Positions 32,701-44,460 of a stretch of 64,000 bases of DNA are shown in pieces (positions within the stretch are counted from its first letter, which is position 1; each line of letters opens with the position of its first letter). Made by a program: the position numbers and the translations under genes. Source of the stretch: Clonostachys chloroleuca (taxonomy: Eukaryota > Ascomycota > Sordariomycetes > Hypocreales > Bionectriaceae); the NCBI GenBank assembly GCA_037952775.1, contig JBANAY010000003.1, positions 33,170,001 through 33,234,000 on the forward strand. Direction: 5' to 3'. Under the pieces are notes generated by a model, which saw nothing but the letters and a program-made list of their open reading frames with translations, did not search any database and was not told where the DNA came from.

Positions 32701-32886
32701 ATGACTGCCGGCGGCAACACGGTGCGATGGAGCGAGGTGGGGAGGAGGCTCAGCGAGGGCTTCAACATGCCCGTGGAGCAGGCCGACTTCAACGAGGCCA
32801 TGCGAGCTCTCGAGGCGGAGAATGCCATCATGGTTTCCGGAGACGGGCCGAGAAGGAGCGTGAGACGGGTCACTGCTATCGTATGA
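29731..32886 (+). CDS. MCM4: DNA replication licensing factor MCM4
   Basis: Three exons, 29731-30025, 30087-30965 and 31031-32886, give 1009 residues. The N-terminal 150 residues are disordered and rich in S-P and T-P sites, as in other MCM4 proteins that are targets of CDK and DDK. A zinc-binding motif (C-N-V-C with C-P-R-D-L-C, about residues 420-447) is followed by the AAA+ core: Walker A G-D-P-S-T-S-K-S near 641, Walker B C-C-I-D-E-F-D-K-M, and the arginine finger L-L-S-R-F-D-L. A winged-helix domain ends the protein. MCM4 is one of six subunits of the replicative helicase. I chose ATG 29731 (MASPGQGPPSE) over an upstream in-frame ATG at 29614, whose extension lacks conservation. A 12-nt tandem duplication (30152-30175) encodes a doubled S-D-L-R. 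Confidence 0.96.
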
Positions 32887-33209
32887 GGGACTGTATAAAC
32901 GATGATGTTGAATGATGTCTAGATGCGGATACGGGCTGGGACGGTTTCTGGCGTCCTCTCAACTGTCCTTTTTTGTTTGCATTTGTTACAGGGCAGGGGA
33001 AAATGGCCACCAAGGGCGTTGTGGACAGCTGGATATGGAAATCTGATGGTAATAGACGAATATAATGATAGTGAGAAGCCAAGTCATTTACAGCGAAATT
33101 GCATCTGATCAAGCGGTTCTTCCCTTGGCAACAATGGTGTACCAGTATTTGGTGAGATGATGAGGTCTCCATTTATGTCTGATTTAATTCTATTTCGTAT
33201 GCTATAAGG
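32887..33209. other. Convergent 3' region between MCM4 and cystathionine gamma-synthase
   Basis: 323 bp between two stop codons. No feature recognised apart from AT-rich 3' flanks. Confidence 0.5.
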
Positions 33210-35056
33210 CTATTCTTTCTCTACCGCAGGAACACCCTTCAAGGCATCCTTGAGGGTATCAATAAGATCCTCCACATCCTCCAAGCCCACGGAGATCCGC
33301 ACCGCCTCCTCCTTGACGCCGAACTCCCTAAAGTACGCCAGCTCCTCGGCGTGTTTCCCGAACACGGCCATATTGTAGGCATACTGGATCGTCACATGCC
33401 CTCCCAGGTGCGGCCCCGGATAGAAGCCGCACCGGTCGTAGAAGGCCCTGGCCGAGGGGATGCCGTCGAACTCGACGGTGAGCAGGCAGCCGTACCCGGG
33501 CTCGGGGAGCTCGGGGGAGGGCCGCCGCTTGTACGCGTCGTACAGGCTTTTGCTGGGCGAGACGGTGGGGTACTGGACGTTGATCACGGGGGAGGACGGG
33601 TCGAGGGCCTGCTGGTGGAGGAAGGCGGCGACGGCCTCGGCGTTGCGGTTGAGGATCCTGGTGCGCTCGAAGAAGTCCTGGGAGTTGTCGAGGAGCGTCT
33701 GGGCGTCGCCGTGGAAGAGCTCGTTGCGGTGCGAGGAGGCGAAGAGGGACGAGAGGGCGGCGTAGTGGCTGGAGAGCGGGTTGAGGGTGAGGGAGCCGCC
33801 CATGACGTTGGCGCGGCCGCTGAATGACTTGGTGAGGGAGGTGAGGAGGACGTCGCACTGGGGGAAGATGTCGATGTTGCCGAAGCCGGCTACGGTGTCG
33901 TCGCCGATGAGGACGAAGCCGTATTTCTCAGACTGCGGTTTTGGGTGGAGGTTTTTAGCAATACTGTCATCAAAAGTGATTGGTCGTCATGCCATGATTT
34001 TGCTCCTTACCAGTCTCTTGATCCGTGCAATATCAGGCGTCTCCAAAGTCGGATTCGCCGGGAACTCGACGATCAGATAGCCTACCGCCCTGCCTTCCTG
34101 CTTCTCCGACTCAAGCCAGGCCTCGAGGTCGCTGATGCCTTGGTCGTCAAACCTCCCGAAATGCTTGAAGCCATGAGGACACTCCTCGATCAAGTGGTGG
34201 TACGAGTTGTGGAAGATGACACCGCTGACCACAATGGTCCCAGGACGATACTTGAGCATGGTCCTATTCCCATGGAAGATGGCTCCCATGCCGGTCGGAT
34301 AGAGGAACACATCCTTGGGAGTGGCTTGGATCTTGCTAGGCTCAATGGCGGCGTGATGGAGAAGCTCGATGATACGGCTCTTCACGCCCTGATGGGCCTC
34401 CGTCTCGGGCGTCCAGGTAGGTTCGGGGACCTGGCCATCGACGACTGCGACCTCGCGCATCTCGCCCACACCCTCGAGCAGCTGCTCGGCGCCGCGGATG
34501 GACAGACCGAGGCCAGGCATGGCCCAGGCCAAGGAGACACCGGCGGCATGTTCCTTGGCAGAGAGAACAACATACAACCTGTGGCCGGCCACGTCGACAC
34601 ATCGGAAGGAGACATCTTCTGGCTTCAGGACCTTGGCGCGGCGCTGGGGCAGAGTGATGTGTCGTTTGGTGAAGGGCCAGAGATCCGGATTCAGGTACAT
34701 CTGGACGCCCAGATGCTCAGCCCCGAGCACGCGGCCAATCTCATCGCATAGCTATACATCATGAGACCAAGAAAGGCGACAGTTAGCTTTCCATCTGGGG
34801 ACTCGCTCTTGTCAACCGTGTACGTGCACACTTGGACATGACAGGATAGGACAGAAGGGCGGGGAGCGATTACCTGGGCAGCATAGTGTGTAGGTTTCAG
34901 GCGAGGGTAGATATGGACGAGCCGCCCGAGAGTCTCGGGGTCTCCTTCGCGGAAGAGCCTGTTTTCCTCCCAAGTGCCGAGGTTGCTGATGATGCTGTAG
35001 GGGGTCTGTGGAGGAGGCGCGTGGCCAAACTCGGACTGAGGCCTGAGGACCACCAT
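33210..35056 (-). CDS. Cystathionine gamma-synthase (Cys/Met-metabolism PLP enzyme)
   Basis: Three exons, 35056-34874, 34751-34011 and 33932-33210, give 548 residues. The protein has the long fungal N-terminal part (from MVVLRPQSEFGHAPPPQTPY), then the PLP fold. Y-P-T-G-M-G-A-I-F-H-G-N is the cofactor-binding region, an E-F-P-A-N-P-T-L segment follows, and T-S-L-T-K-S-F-S-G-R-A-N-V-M-G-G carries the lysine expected to form the Schiff base. The length and N-terminal extension fit cystathionine gamma-synthase (yeast STR2, Neurospora met-7) better than cystathionine beta-lyase. The enzyme joins cysteine and an O-acylhomoserine to cystathionine on the way to methionine. Coding DNA near 33500-33850 is very GC-rich. 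Substrate choice within the family is inferred. Confidence 0.88.
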
Positions 35057-35549
35057 TCTGTCTTTTCTATGCGGACAAGTTCGAGTTTCGCTAATCAGTC
35101 AATCCTGTATGCACAGCATAGGTATTATATGGTCGGAAGTAGCTTATATAAATGCAGCGACACCGGGGTGGTGCCCCATTTCCCCATCACGGCTCCAGTT
35201 ATCCTTCGGTCCCTCACGGCCGATCCCGCTCTCGGGATGTCGACTGGATTGCACCCAAGCCGCTTTGGTTTGACGGTTGACGAGTAACTAGTTAGTGTTA
35301 ATAAAGTAAATGTGTTCAATCCAACTCTCTTGCTACTAAGGTACCTTATCCATGCCATACCTAGTTTCCTCAACTACAACAATTTCCTCTATTCTCTATT
35401 ACCAGTTGTCATGCTTTGTTCTTCAAGAACATCGTTCAATCGGAGGCTCTTCTATTGTTACATCGCCTCCCTCCTGCTATTAGCCCTATGCCTGGACATA
35501 TGTGATCTTCACATCACCTCTCTTCTCTCGTGGAAGCTTTGGGACCTTC
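35057..35549. other. Intergenic, about 490 bp
   Basis: Upstream region of the cystathionine gamma-synthase gene and 3' flank of the second NLR gene, both minus strand. A pyrimidine-rich plus-strand stretch runs from about 35360 to 35540. No gene recognised. Confidence 0.45.
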
Positions 35550-38500
35550 TCAGCCTACGATCCCTTGCTGCTCTAACCACTTCCTCCCCGATCTAAACTG
35601 CTTCACTGCTGTAACCACCTTCTCCGTGATCTGAATCTCATTCCCTCTCTTCTCTAGCAGTAGCTCTAGGATTCTTCCACCCCGAGAATTGTTCTTTGCT
35701 GCTGCTAGAATCACCTTCTCCGTGATCTGAACCTCATTGCCTCTGTTCTCTAATAGTAGCTCCAGGATTTTTTCACCCCGAAAAACGTTGCTTGCTGCTT
35801 CTAGAACCACCCTCTCTGTGATCTGTATCCCATCGCCTCCCTTCTCTAGCAGTAGCTCTAGGACTTTCCCATCCTGAAATCTTATTTCTGTTTGAATCAA
35901 ATATTCTGTGATCCGTACCTCATGGCCTCTCTTCTCTAGCAGTAGCTCTAGGAGCTCCTTCCCATTCCCGGAATTAATCATCGCCCTTTTAACCACATTA
36001 TTGGTGATCTTAACCTCATCGTCTCTCTTGTCTAGTAATAGCTCTAGGATCTCCTTTGCCTGTTTGAGATGCAATGCTGCTGTCATAAGCACCTTCTCCG
36101 TGATTTGAACCTCTTCGCCTCTCTCCTCTAGCATTAGCTTTAGGATCTCCTTCCCATGGTGGCGATTCATTGCTGCTGATATAAGCACCTTCTCGGTGAT
36201 CCGAACCTCACCGCCTCTCTCTTCTGGCAGTAGCTCTAGGACCTCCTTTCCATTGATGTAATTCATTGCTGCTGCTCTAAGCACGTTCTCCGTGATTTCA
36301 ATTTCATCACTTCTGTGTTCCAGGAGGATCTTTATAAGATTCTTGCTCTTGGGTGTAGCTTTGCCCACTCCCATATTGGCCTTTGGGAAAGCGTCTTTAT
36401 CCCGTAGCAGCTCTTGAAGCACCTTTGGTGCACCTCCGGCTGCTATCATCAGGTCGCGTTCTTTTAAGATCTCTGAGATTTCTGGTATACTGTTATCTAT
36501 CAGTATTCGTGCCAGCCAACCAATGTCCAACACAAGGGATATGCTGAATATTGATTTACGTAGAGGAAACAGACTCCGGGAAGCCCTTTGCTCCCACCGA
36601 TAGTTTCTGTTCAGCCAAAATAGTTTGTTTTGGCCCTTTAATGCAAATTTCAGCTTTTCCACGCATCCCGTGACGTCCTCAGCGCTCTGTATATGCTCAT
36701 ACCAATGATTAGAGGCGTAGTGAGGGAAAAGAAGATCACGCGGAAAGCGAGGCTCGGATTTATCGATGAAGGTCAAATCGGCAAAACTGAGATATTTTAG
36801 ACACACCCTCCCTAATTCGACGCTCGGATGTCGTTGAAACTTGAGCGTGAGGCCTCCTTTCTCCCATATTTCCTGCTGGCCCTTCAGAAAATCCAGTAAC
36901 GACTGATGGATTAGATAGAGGTGGTTGTCAATGATATCAATTAATGCTCCCAGCTTCTCATGAATGGAATCACTATCCAAAGAGGCCTTTTGCTTATTGC
37001 ACTCTGATAAGCTGTTTGCATTCGTAACCATGGCAGCCACGGCCATTTCTAGTTCTTGAAGAGAAAGTGGCCTTTTGGCATAGGCTACCCAGGCCAGAAT
37101 GGCCTTGTCATGGTCGTCTTTGAACGCGGTCTCTGTATCAAGGTCGTGTATAACTCGTTGAGGGCCAGTGGCGTACCCTCTATTGTTTCCTGAACCGAAA
37201 GACTGGTTGGGTACCGAAGCTTTTGGACTTCCCCTAATACAATATGTATCCAGAGGTAAGTACCCCCTGCAAATTTCATAAGAGAGTCTACTATCTCTCT
37301 TTTGAAGTTTTTGAATCTTTTAGGCAATGACGCAACCTGCGATTCGATAAAAACCTTTATGTCTTTTTGGGGTGGTCGGAGGTTTCGTCTTAGTTCAGCC
37401 GTAAACATATCCACAGGACCAGTTGGCCGGCTGGTAAAGAACAGCTTCAGCCGGTATGCTGACTTGACCTGAACCATGTCGTGCATTTTTTGCACTAGGG
37501 ATCTCATCTCTGGGTCTGGATACACGTCCAAGCCATCAATGATGCAGTGAATCCAATCATAAGGGCTCAAAGACACTAAATCATGGAAAGTGCTCCATAA
37601 GTCGTAGAACCCGGCTGAGTGAAATGATCTATACTCTTTTGGGTCTTGGAATCGGTTGGGGAGAGTCTGAAACAGTCTCTGGTCTTCGGATAGCTGCACT
37701 ATCAGTGCCCGAAGAACCGAAGAAGCAGTTCTTGAGTTATTGTCCTTGATATTGCAGAAGAAGTAGATCACTTTGACACTACTCTTCTGATGAACGGAGT
37801 GCTGCTGCTGCAGGTGGGACACTATAAAATTCGACAATACCGACTTGCCTTGCCCAGGCTGCCCGAGTACTAGCAGTGCACATGGCGTTGGACTCTTTTG
37901 CCATGCTTCGAAATCTTTTGTTCGCAGACAGTGAATATCACGTTCGTACTTATCATACTGGAATGGAAAAGGCTTCTTTTCAGCAGCGGCCTCTTGTACG
38001 AGCCATTGAAGAGTCCCTTCGGTTGGCTTCGCTAGTTTTCCGCTTCTGTAAAAGGCTCGGTAGTCAGGAACGTTCAAGTCATCCCAGTGTCGCTTCTCTT
38101 CTGACGAAAGCTCTAGATTGAATTGTTAAATTGCCGACTGCATTGGAGATTTGCCATTTCTACATACTGGTCGGGGGTACGAATCGCTTGGAAACAACAT
38201 CCGGACCTTCTTCGATAAGTCTTCGCAACTTGTTCCGTACTCTTACATAGCTGTCATCTGCCTCATTCAGGAACTTTACCAAGTTTGAATGATTAGAAGG
38301 CAAAGGCAGCCTATCGTGGGTGTTGTTCGTAAAACCGATCTGACACGCGGATTCTTCTGTCACCATGAAACACTTATGCCCTCCCCTTGATATTTTGCCA
38401 CTTTTGTCGACCTGGCCAGTTTGTCTGTCAGCAAGCTACTATTTAATCATTGCTTAATCAGAAGAAACGCCTGTAAACGTACCATCAAGGTATCGGTCAT

Positions 38501-39619
38501 TTTCTCCTCGTAGTAAGAGATAATTCTCATTGGCGGATCCTGCTTCTCATGGCAGCTTCTGAACCTTCCCAGTAATGTTTTCATATATGGAGTTGGTTCC
38601 GATTCTGAATCAAGTTGGAGGTCCACTATTAGCTGGTTATTGAGTTGGTCGCGGGTGATCTCTCGTAGTTTTCCGAGATTTATTCCCAGATTCGGGACAC
38701 CAAAGAACATCAATCCAGATGCGGATTTGAAGAAGTCGCTATTTTCACGGTCTTTATCGTTCTGATTTGCCAAGATCAGGGCCTATCCCATAATTAGTAG
38801 AGTATTGAGGTTGTAATCAGCGGAAATATGTGCATACTTCTTTGATTAGAAGCCCTCCCAAGCTATGGCCGATGAAAATAATCGGCCTCTGGGTGGTCTA
38901 GGATGCTGAATGTTAAATCCCTGATAATTTCTTTGAGAAGCGGATAATTTCACCGTACCTCTGTCGCTTGTCGGAAGGCCTTATAGGAGTCTAGAAAGGA
39001 TCTTGCCAGGCCCTCAATGGAGATTTTACTGTCTTTATCGGTGACAGCTGAGCCATACCCATAGACAAGAATCCTGCTGTTCGGGAAGTCGTTGGGTAGA
39101 AAATCGCGAAGCCAAACTGCTTGGGTTTCTTTACTTTGAAAGCCACCAATTGCATGACTGCCTAAACCGTGAACCGCAATGATGCTATACACATATTAGT
39201 ATCGAAGTGTTGATGCGGGCGGTTAAGTGCTTTTGCTCTTACTCTACGGTGGCATTCTCCCCCTCATATAAAAGGGTTGTTCCGTAGAAGTTTTTATCGA
39301 CGTGATATCCTAAATTCTTTGGCGCCTGGGCTGAAATGAACGTTGCGGTGCAAGATTGTCCGAACGGACGTGTGACCTTCAAGCGAAGGCTTGCCGAATT
39401 CAATCTATCAAAGCCTGGAATGGATTCGACCAACTGGCATAGGAGCTCTGTTTCTGTCACACTAGCAGGAATTTGTTGGATTCTATAGCACATAGGAACC
39501 GCAGGTGCTATATTTGGCTTCCATCGTGGAAAAGCAAGTAGGAGGAGGCCAAGAAGCAAAGCGACGATTGTGGCTCCAGCTGGGTAAGTTGAAGAAGTGA
39601 TGACATCGGTCCAACTCAT
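35550..39619 (-). CDS. SesB-like hydrolase / NACHT / repeat NLR protein, interrupted by an apparent frameshift
   Basis: Exons 39619-39243, 39184-38959, 38897-38838, 38782-38483 and 38411-38168 join in phase to 38112. Reading then continues to a stop at 37085, giving 744 residues. Domains in order: a hydrophobic N-terminal helix (about residues 15-32), an RRM-like spacer, an alpha/beta hydrolase (V-H-G-L-G, then F-I-G-H-S-L-G-G) of the SesB type seen on fungal NLRs, and a NACHT with Walker A GQPGQGKS and Walker B C-I-I-D-G-L-D. Near 37139-37142 the homology moves to another frame, as if one base were missing. That frame carries A-I-L-A-W-V-A-Y-A-K-R-P-L-S-L and runs to the stop at 35550. It holds the winged-helix region and about eight ~32-residue repeats of the E-V-x-I-T-E-K-V...I-L-E-L-L-L-E-K-R-G type. 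No intron explains the shift. Either a pseudogene or allele-specific break, or a sequencing error. Confidence 0.8.
35580..36360 (-). repeat. About eight in-frame ~32-residue repeats in the NLR C-terminus
   Basis: Units of 96-99 nt encode E-V-x-I-T-E-K-V...G-K-E-I-L-E-L-L-L-E-K-R-G. DNA identity between units is high: the 20-mer CTCTAGCAGTAGCTCTAGGA occurs three times on the plus strand at 35652-35671, 35844-35863 and 35934-35953. Such ankyrin-like solenoid repeats are frequent in fungal NLR sensors. Confidence 0.8.
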
Positions 39620-40656
39620 TTCAAGCAAACTCCTGATGATATCTTGGGAGCGGAACAGATAACACTAATAAAGCCCTCAAGTACGGGATGCGATGATACA
39701 TTGGACAGAAGTGACGAGATCCTGATTGAAGTCCACGTTGGCCTAAACCTGGTACTCCATGTTTTTGCTCGGGGGCAATCACATATATATTTCTTCCTGT
39801 AGTGGCACTGCTGATCCTAGCAATGTAACTTGCCTGCAGTCATATGTATGGCGAAGCCTCCTTCTCCACCCGGCCGCAGCATTCTGGGCCTTTTGACTGG
39901 CAACACTAATGAGAAACTTCTCGTAGACGTTCTAGAGTGTCCAAGTAAGTATGATGTCCCTAGGCAAGTACTTGGCCATAGACCTGAGATCATTGCAAGA
40001 TGTTCGATAGATAGTCAAGCACCCCTAAAAAGGCATGCAAAGTGGCTATGTGGCTGCATAAAGCCCGCAGCACGGTAGCAGTAAGAAGGCAAGCTGAGAA
40101 GACATGGGGGATTGTCAGCGGGGCCACATTTGTGTGAGCGGCTACTGAAACATTGAAGCCACCGCCAAGTGGGTGACATCGAAATTGAGACACTCAAACA
40201 TTAAGCTGCTTATTCTCGAGTTCTCCGAGCGGTATTATCAGATTATTGAGTACCAATAATACATGCTTGAGAGATAATACGGTATATATTGTCACTTCAA
40301 TTTATTTAATACTTACTAGGTTCTTTATTTATCGCCGACAGTAGTCTGTTAAACCACCCTTCCATTGGGTGTCCCATTTCTCCTGTCACCCACTTGCCCG
40401 CCTTGACAGAAGTCACCTTCGAACGTCGATAAAATTTCACCTCTCTGGGGCCAAACTGCAGACGGCATAGAGACACAATCATTGCTAGAATTATTATGAT
40501 ATAACACGTATAAGATCATAGCGATACATTCCATTTACCATGGCTAAGAAACCGCCCCTTCATGCAATGCAAACGGCAACTTGTCGACGACAATTTCGTG
40601 ATACCAGGACGATCTGCAATCGAAGGACATATACAAAAACAGCTCGAGAAAATCAA
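39620..40656. other. Intergenic, about 1 kb, no gene seen
   Basis: Upstream region of the frameshifted NLR (minus) and 3' flank of VTC4 (minus). AT-rich at 40200-40330. A short plus-strand frame at 39830-40078 has no family resemblance. Confidence 0.45.
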
Positions 40657-43083
40657 TCACCAAAACTCCCTATCCCGTCCCTCGAATACAAAATTCAGGG
40701 CGACTGCCACAAAGAGTGAGACGCAAAGGGCTGTTGGGCCCCAGCGGTCGTAGTATTTGGCGGCCTTGCGGTTTCGGATTGACCGGCTTCTGTAGAGGTA
40801 AGTACCTACCGAGTAGAGCAGACTTCCGATGGCAAGAAGCGTGAACAGAGAAGCGACCCAGAATGAGGCTGCCGAAGTGCTGGATCCAAAGTTAAGAAGC
40901 GTCACGGCAATGGTTCCAATATATATGGAATATTCGAGCTGTTGAGCACCAGTTAGCCTACACTTACACTTGAGTAGATAGCATGAATGCAAATGAACTT
41001 ACCCAACCCAAGAACGTTCGCTCAGCTGCGAAATATACCTTCGGCTCGACACGCACAGGCACGTAAATCTTCTTGCCTGGAGGCGCCTTGAACTTCTTGC
41101 TGTGAACGGGACCATTACCAAAGAGCATCTCCTGCCTGACGCTGCGATCCACTTGCGTAGCACGGGGGGCAGGGATCAATGCCTTCAGAACATACAATGC
41201 GCCCCGGCCCAAGGCTTGGCCCTTTGTCGCAACGAGCTTCTTGTAATAGTGCAGCCCACCCGCACGTCTGGCCTCTTCCAATTCATAGCCTTCGTCATAC
41301 TCATCATCGGAGTCATAGATATAGTCGTCATTTCCAGCAACTTCCACAGTCTGGCCCTCGGCATCAGCTCCTCCAGCTCCATTAGATGCTCCGCCACGAG
41401 CGACCACAGCGGTAGAGGGTTGGATATCTTCATCGTCAGAGTCAAAGTCATCATCGGCGTCATCTGAGGTGCTCGTAGCAGATTGACCCGGACGGTGAAT
41501 TCCGAAGCTATGAGACACAGGCTTACGGATATCGACGTCCATTTGTGGCATCCAGAAGGGCAGGAGATTAATCCTGTCAGGAAAGAGAGTGGCACAGCCG
41601 TGAATGAACTTTGAGAATTTGGGAACCGCCTCTACAAGATGGGAGGCGATGAGCTGGCGAACCCACTCGGGAGGCTCTTGTCCAGCCTGGGTTTGTAGCT
41701 TAACCTCGAGAACTGCGTATGGGAATCGCTCCACATCCTCGGGGGGCAGCTGAGAGAAGGGGAAATCGATTCCAATATCAGTTCGCCTCCAGTTTTTGCC
41801 GCTTCGTTCTCGACCATCAAGGTTATCCTCTCGTACCATGGTAAGCTCGGTATCAAGGGAGATGCGTACTCGCGCGTCGGCGGGAAGTTGGAAAGCCGTG
41901 CGATTGTAGAAAGAACGGCACACCGGCTTGTAGCCCTTTCTGAGAATAGAGTATTGGATTTCCGAAGCTAGTCGCTCATCTTCGGCAATTGCCTTCTCGG
42001 ATTTTTTACCATCCTTACGAGCCTTCTCGAAAATGGCAGGGGGAAGGAGCTCACCCTTCATGTAGGCATTGACATTCTTCTCTTTCATTGAGAAACGGGC
42101 TTTAACAGACTTCTCGCCAGTCCAGTCCTCACGATGAGTCTTGCGCTCAACGAAGATGGTGTCATTCTGCATGCCACCATACCAACGAAGACGAATTGCC
42201 TCAGCACCTTCAGTCTTCTTGAGTCGGCCCTCATAAAGTTCCCATGTATCCGGGTTATCGTAATAGATGGACGTGATGGCCGAATCTGCCTGCTCGAATT
42301 CCTTGCTGGCGTTGAAGACCAGAACTGGTAAGTGCTTAAGAATGATGAGCTTGAGCTCAGTCACGTTATCAGGGTGCACCCAATACTTGGTCGTCTGTCG
42401 GATAAAACTGGCTTGACCACCACCAGCAGCGCTATCGCCCTTGACCGGGTTACCTCTGGTTCGAACCAGATCGTATAATTTCGAAAGCTTGATAACGGAT
42501 GCGTCGTAGTTTTCTTTGTAGAACGGCTTTGCCTTGAGACGGCTCTCGAAGGCAGGTCGAAGGTGCCAGCCGGTAGTTTTCTGTTCGATTGTTAGGCACG
42601 GCCCACAAAGTAATTGGAAGCAGTCAATCAAGATCTGACCGAACTTACATCGTGCTTCTTGATGATCTTCGAGAATCCAGTGTAGTTGAGTTGAACGAAT
42701 TTAGCAAGGTCGTGGACATCGGCGATGACGTCGCTGAGATCTTCCTCGAGGAGCATGAACTCCTCCTCAGTCGGGCCATCTTCCCGAAGACCACGCTCGT
42801 TTAGGCGATTGACGACCTCTCTGACCTCGCGCTCGCTTACGGCAATTCGGCGGGAGATCTCCATAGCCTTCACCTGCTGCTTGGTGTGGACCTTCTCGAG
42901 CTCCGACTCGAGCTTGGTGACGAAGCGCGTCTCGTCCTCCTCGGTCCACTCGTGGCCCAGGCCCGAGCTGGGGAGCGGAGGGCCGGTAGCATTCTTCAAT
43001 TCTTGTTTGAGGCCATCGTAGTCAATGTAGTACCATTGGTACTCGCGAATGACGCTCGATCGTAGCTGTTCTCCGAACTTCAT
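40657..43083 (-). CDS. VTC4: Vacuolar transporter chaperone 4, polyphosphate polymerase
   Basis: Three exons, 43083-42649, 42580-41003 and 40938-40657, give 764 residues. The N-terminal SPX domain ([20 protein letters not shown], Lys/Arg-rich helices, ending [13 protein letters not shown]) binds inositol pyrophosphates. The central tunnel domain (about 200-480) has R-L-R-W-Y-G, V-E-R-K-T-H, R-x-S-L-D-T-E-L and A-V-L-E-V-K-L-Q, the basic and acidic residues of the polyphosphate polymerase. An acidic linker follows. The last exon carries three membrane helices and a basic loop. Vtc4 is the catalytic subunit of the VTC complex, which makes polyphosphate from ATP and moves it into the vacuole. 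The full catalytic set argues for Vtc4 rather than Vtc2/3. Confidence 0.96.
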
Positions 43084-44460
43084 GACGACGACACCAGGTC
43101 TGACCCGGACGGTCTCTGATCGGGACGTTGTCCAAGTTTTACTGCGTGTTTTCAGGTCCTGAACAATGAGCATTGGCAGGCGTTAGCGGGACTGTCGAGC
43201 AGTGGCCGATAGCATTAAACCGTCAGTCGATTTGAAGCGAATGAAGCGATGTTTTGTTTCGTATTATCCGACCCGGGGCCAATTTTCTGCCCTCTGCTAC
43301 CCGCTGCGCTGCACTGCACCGGGGCGGCTCGATGTCGGAGGGCAATGACGAAAGGGACGCGGATAGCTGCAAAAAGGGAAAGTGCTCACCTGATGTATTT
43401 TTGACCAGAGCTGGTTTGTCGCAAGGGATCAAGCCAGACCTTGCTTTGGAATGAGGTGTTCCAGAGAGCAAGTGAAGGGAAGGACAATGCGACAAGCGAA
43501 CGAGGTTGGTTATTAGTGCAAGGCCATGGTCTTGACGGGAAGTCGCGAACCCCACTGGGCACTGACTAGCTCATACCATAGATCCTGGATCACTCAACTT
43601 GGGATTGAAGCTTTGGCCTGCTACAGCTCTCGACTACGAACCTTCCATCGTAACTCAAGACTTGCATGGTAATTGGTACATCCCAGCCCACCATTACCTC
43701 ATCAATCGCTCGCGGTCCCTGTCAAGACCTTGGTGAAGTTCTCATGTACGAGAAGATTGCCAACTGACCAAATGAACATGCCCTCGATCTTTTGCAGGGA
43801 GTTCGTCACAGCTCCGCCGGCACTGTCGCTAGCCTCACCTACCACGGTACCTGCGCCCGAACAGCTCTAGGGCGGATTGTGCATTGGCGAATCATTGCAA
43901 ATGCTAGGGCAACGTGAAGGGAGGCCTGGTCGCGCCCACATTCTAGTCCACCCTACCCACCGTTGCATTAGCTTCGCTGTGCTCCGGCTGGAGGCGATAG
44001 CTCCTGGAGCTGCTTGCCGTCCATCAAGCCCTGAGGCTATTAGTAGTTACTCCCTACCAACTTGGAATTTCGACGTGGGGCAAAACAAACTGGTAGTAAT
44101 CACAAAGCGAGAATGGCAGGCGCAGGGTGCTATCGAGTCGCAAGTCCGATTCCCGTGTCTCGCTATACATATCTTTGATACTGAAAAACCCTAGCCATTT
44201 TGGGGGGGATTTGGCTTACATATTCTACAATGGCTCTCGAACCATCGTGGTTTGTTTCATAGGTAGTCAGAATTCTCTTGGTATTTGCATTGGTAGTCAG
44301 GTTTGGGGCTTACACTGCTCCTCCCCATTGCCATAGGCTGGACACCTTTTTGGAGGAACCTAGGTGGAGATAGGTAGATACAGAAAAAAAACCTTCCACT
44401 ACGCCACCAAGTGCGGGTGTCGGGCAATAATACTAAACAAGCCTTCGGTATACTGGGAAA
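43084..44460. other. Divergent intergenic region between VTC4 and RMT2, 1.38 kb
   Basis: No gene recognised; short frames near 43254-43454 and 43877-44194 lack resemblance. The region holds both promoters. Confidence 0.45.

Noticed and set aside
33351..33827. 158-codon Gly/Val/Glu-rich plus-strand frame
   Set aside because: Antisense shadow of the last exon of the cystathionine gamma-synthase gene.
33945..34751. 268-codon plus-strand frame
   Set aside because: Runs antisense to the cystathionine gamma-synthase gene; its openness mirrors GC-rich coding on the other strand.
37138..37161. A tiny intron (GT...CAG) to explain the NLR frameshift
   Set aside because: The only GT-AG pair spans about 22 nt, too short for fungal splicing, and has no branch site.
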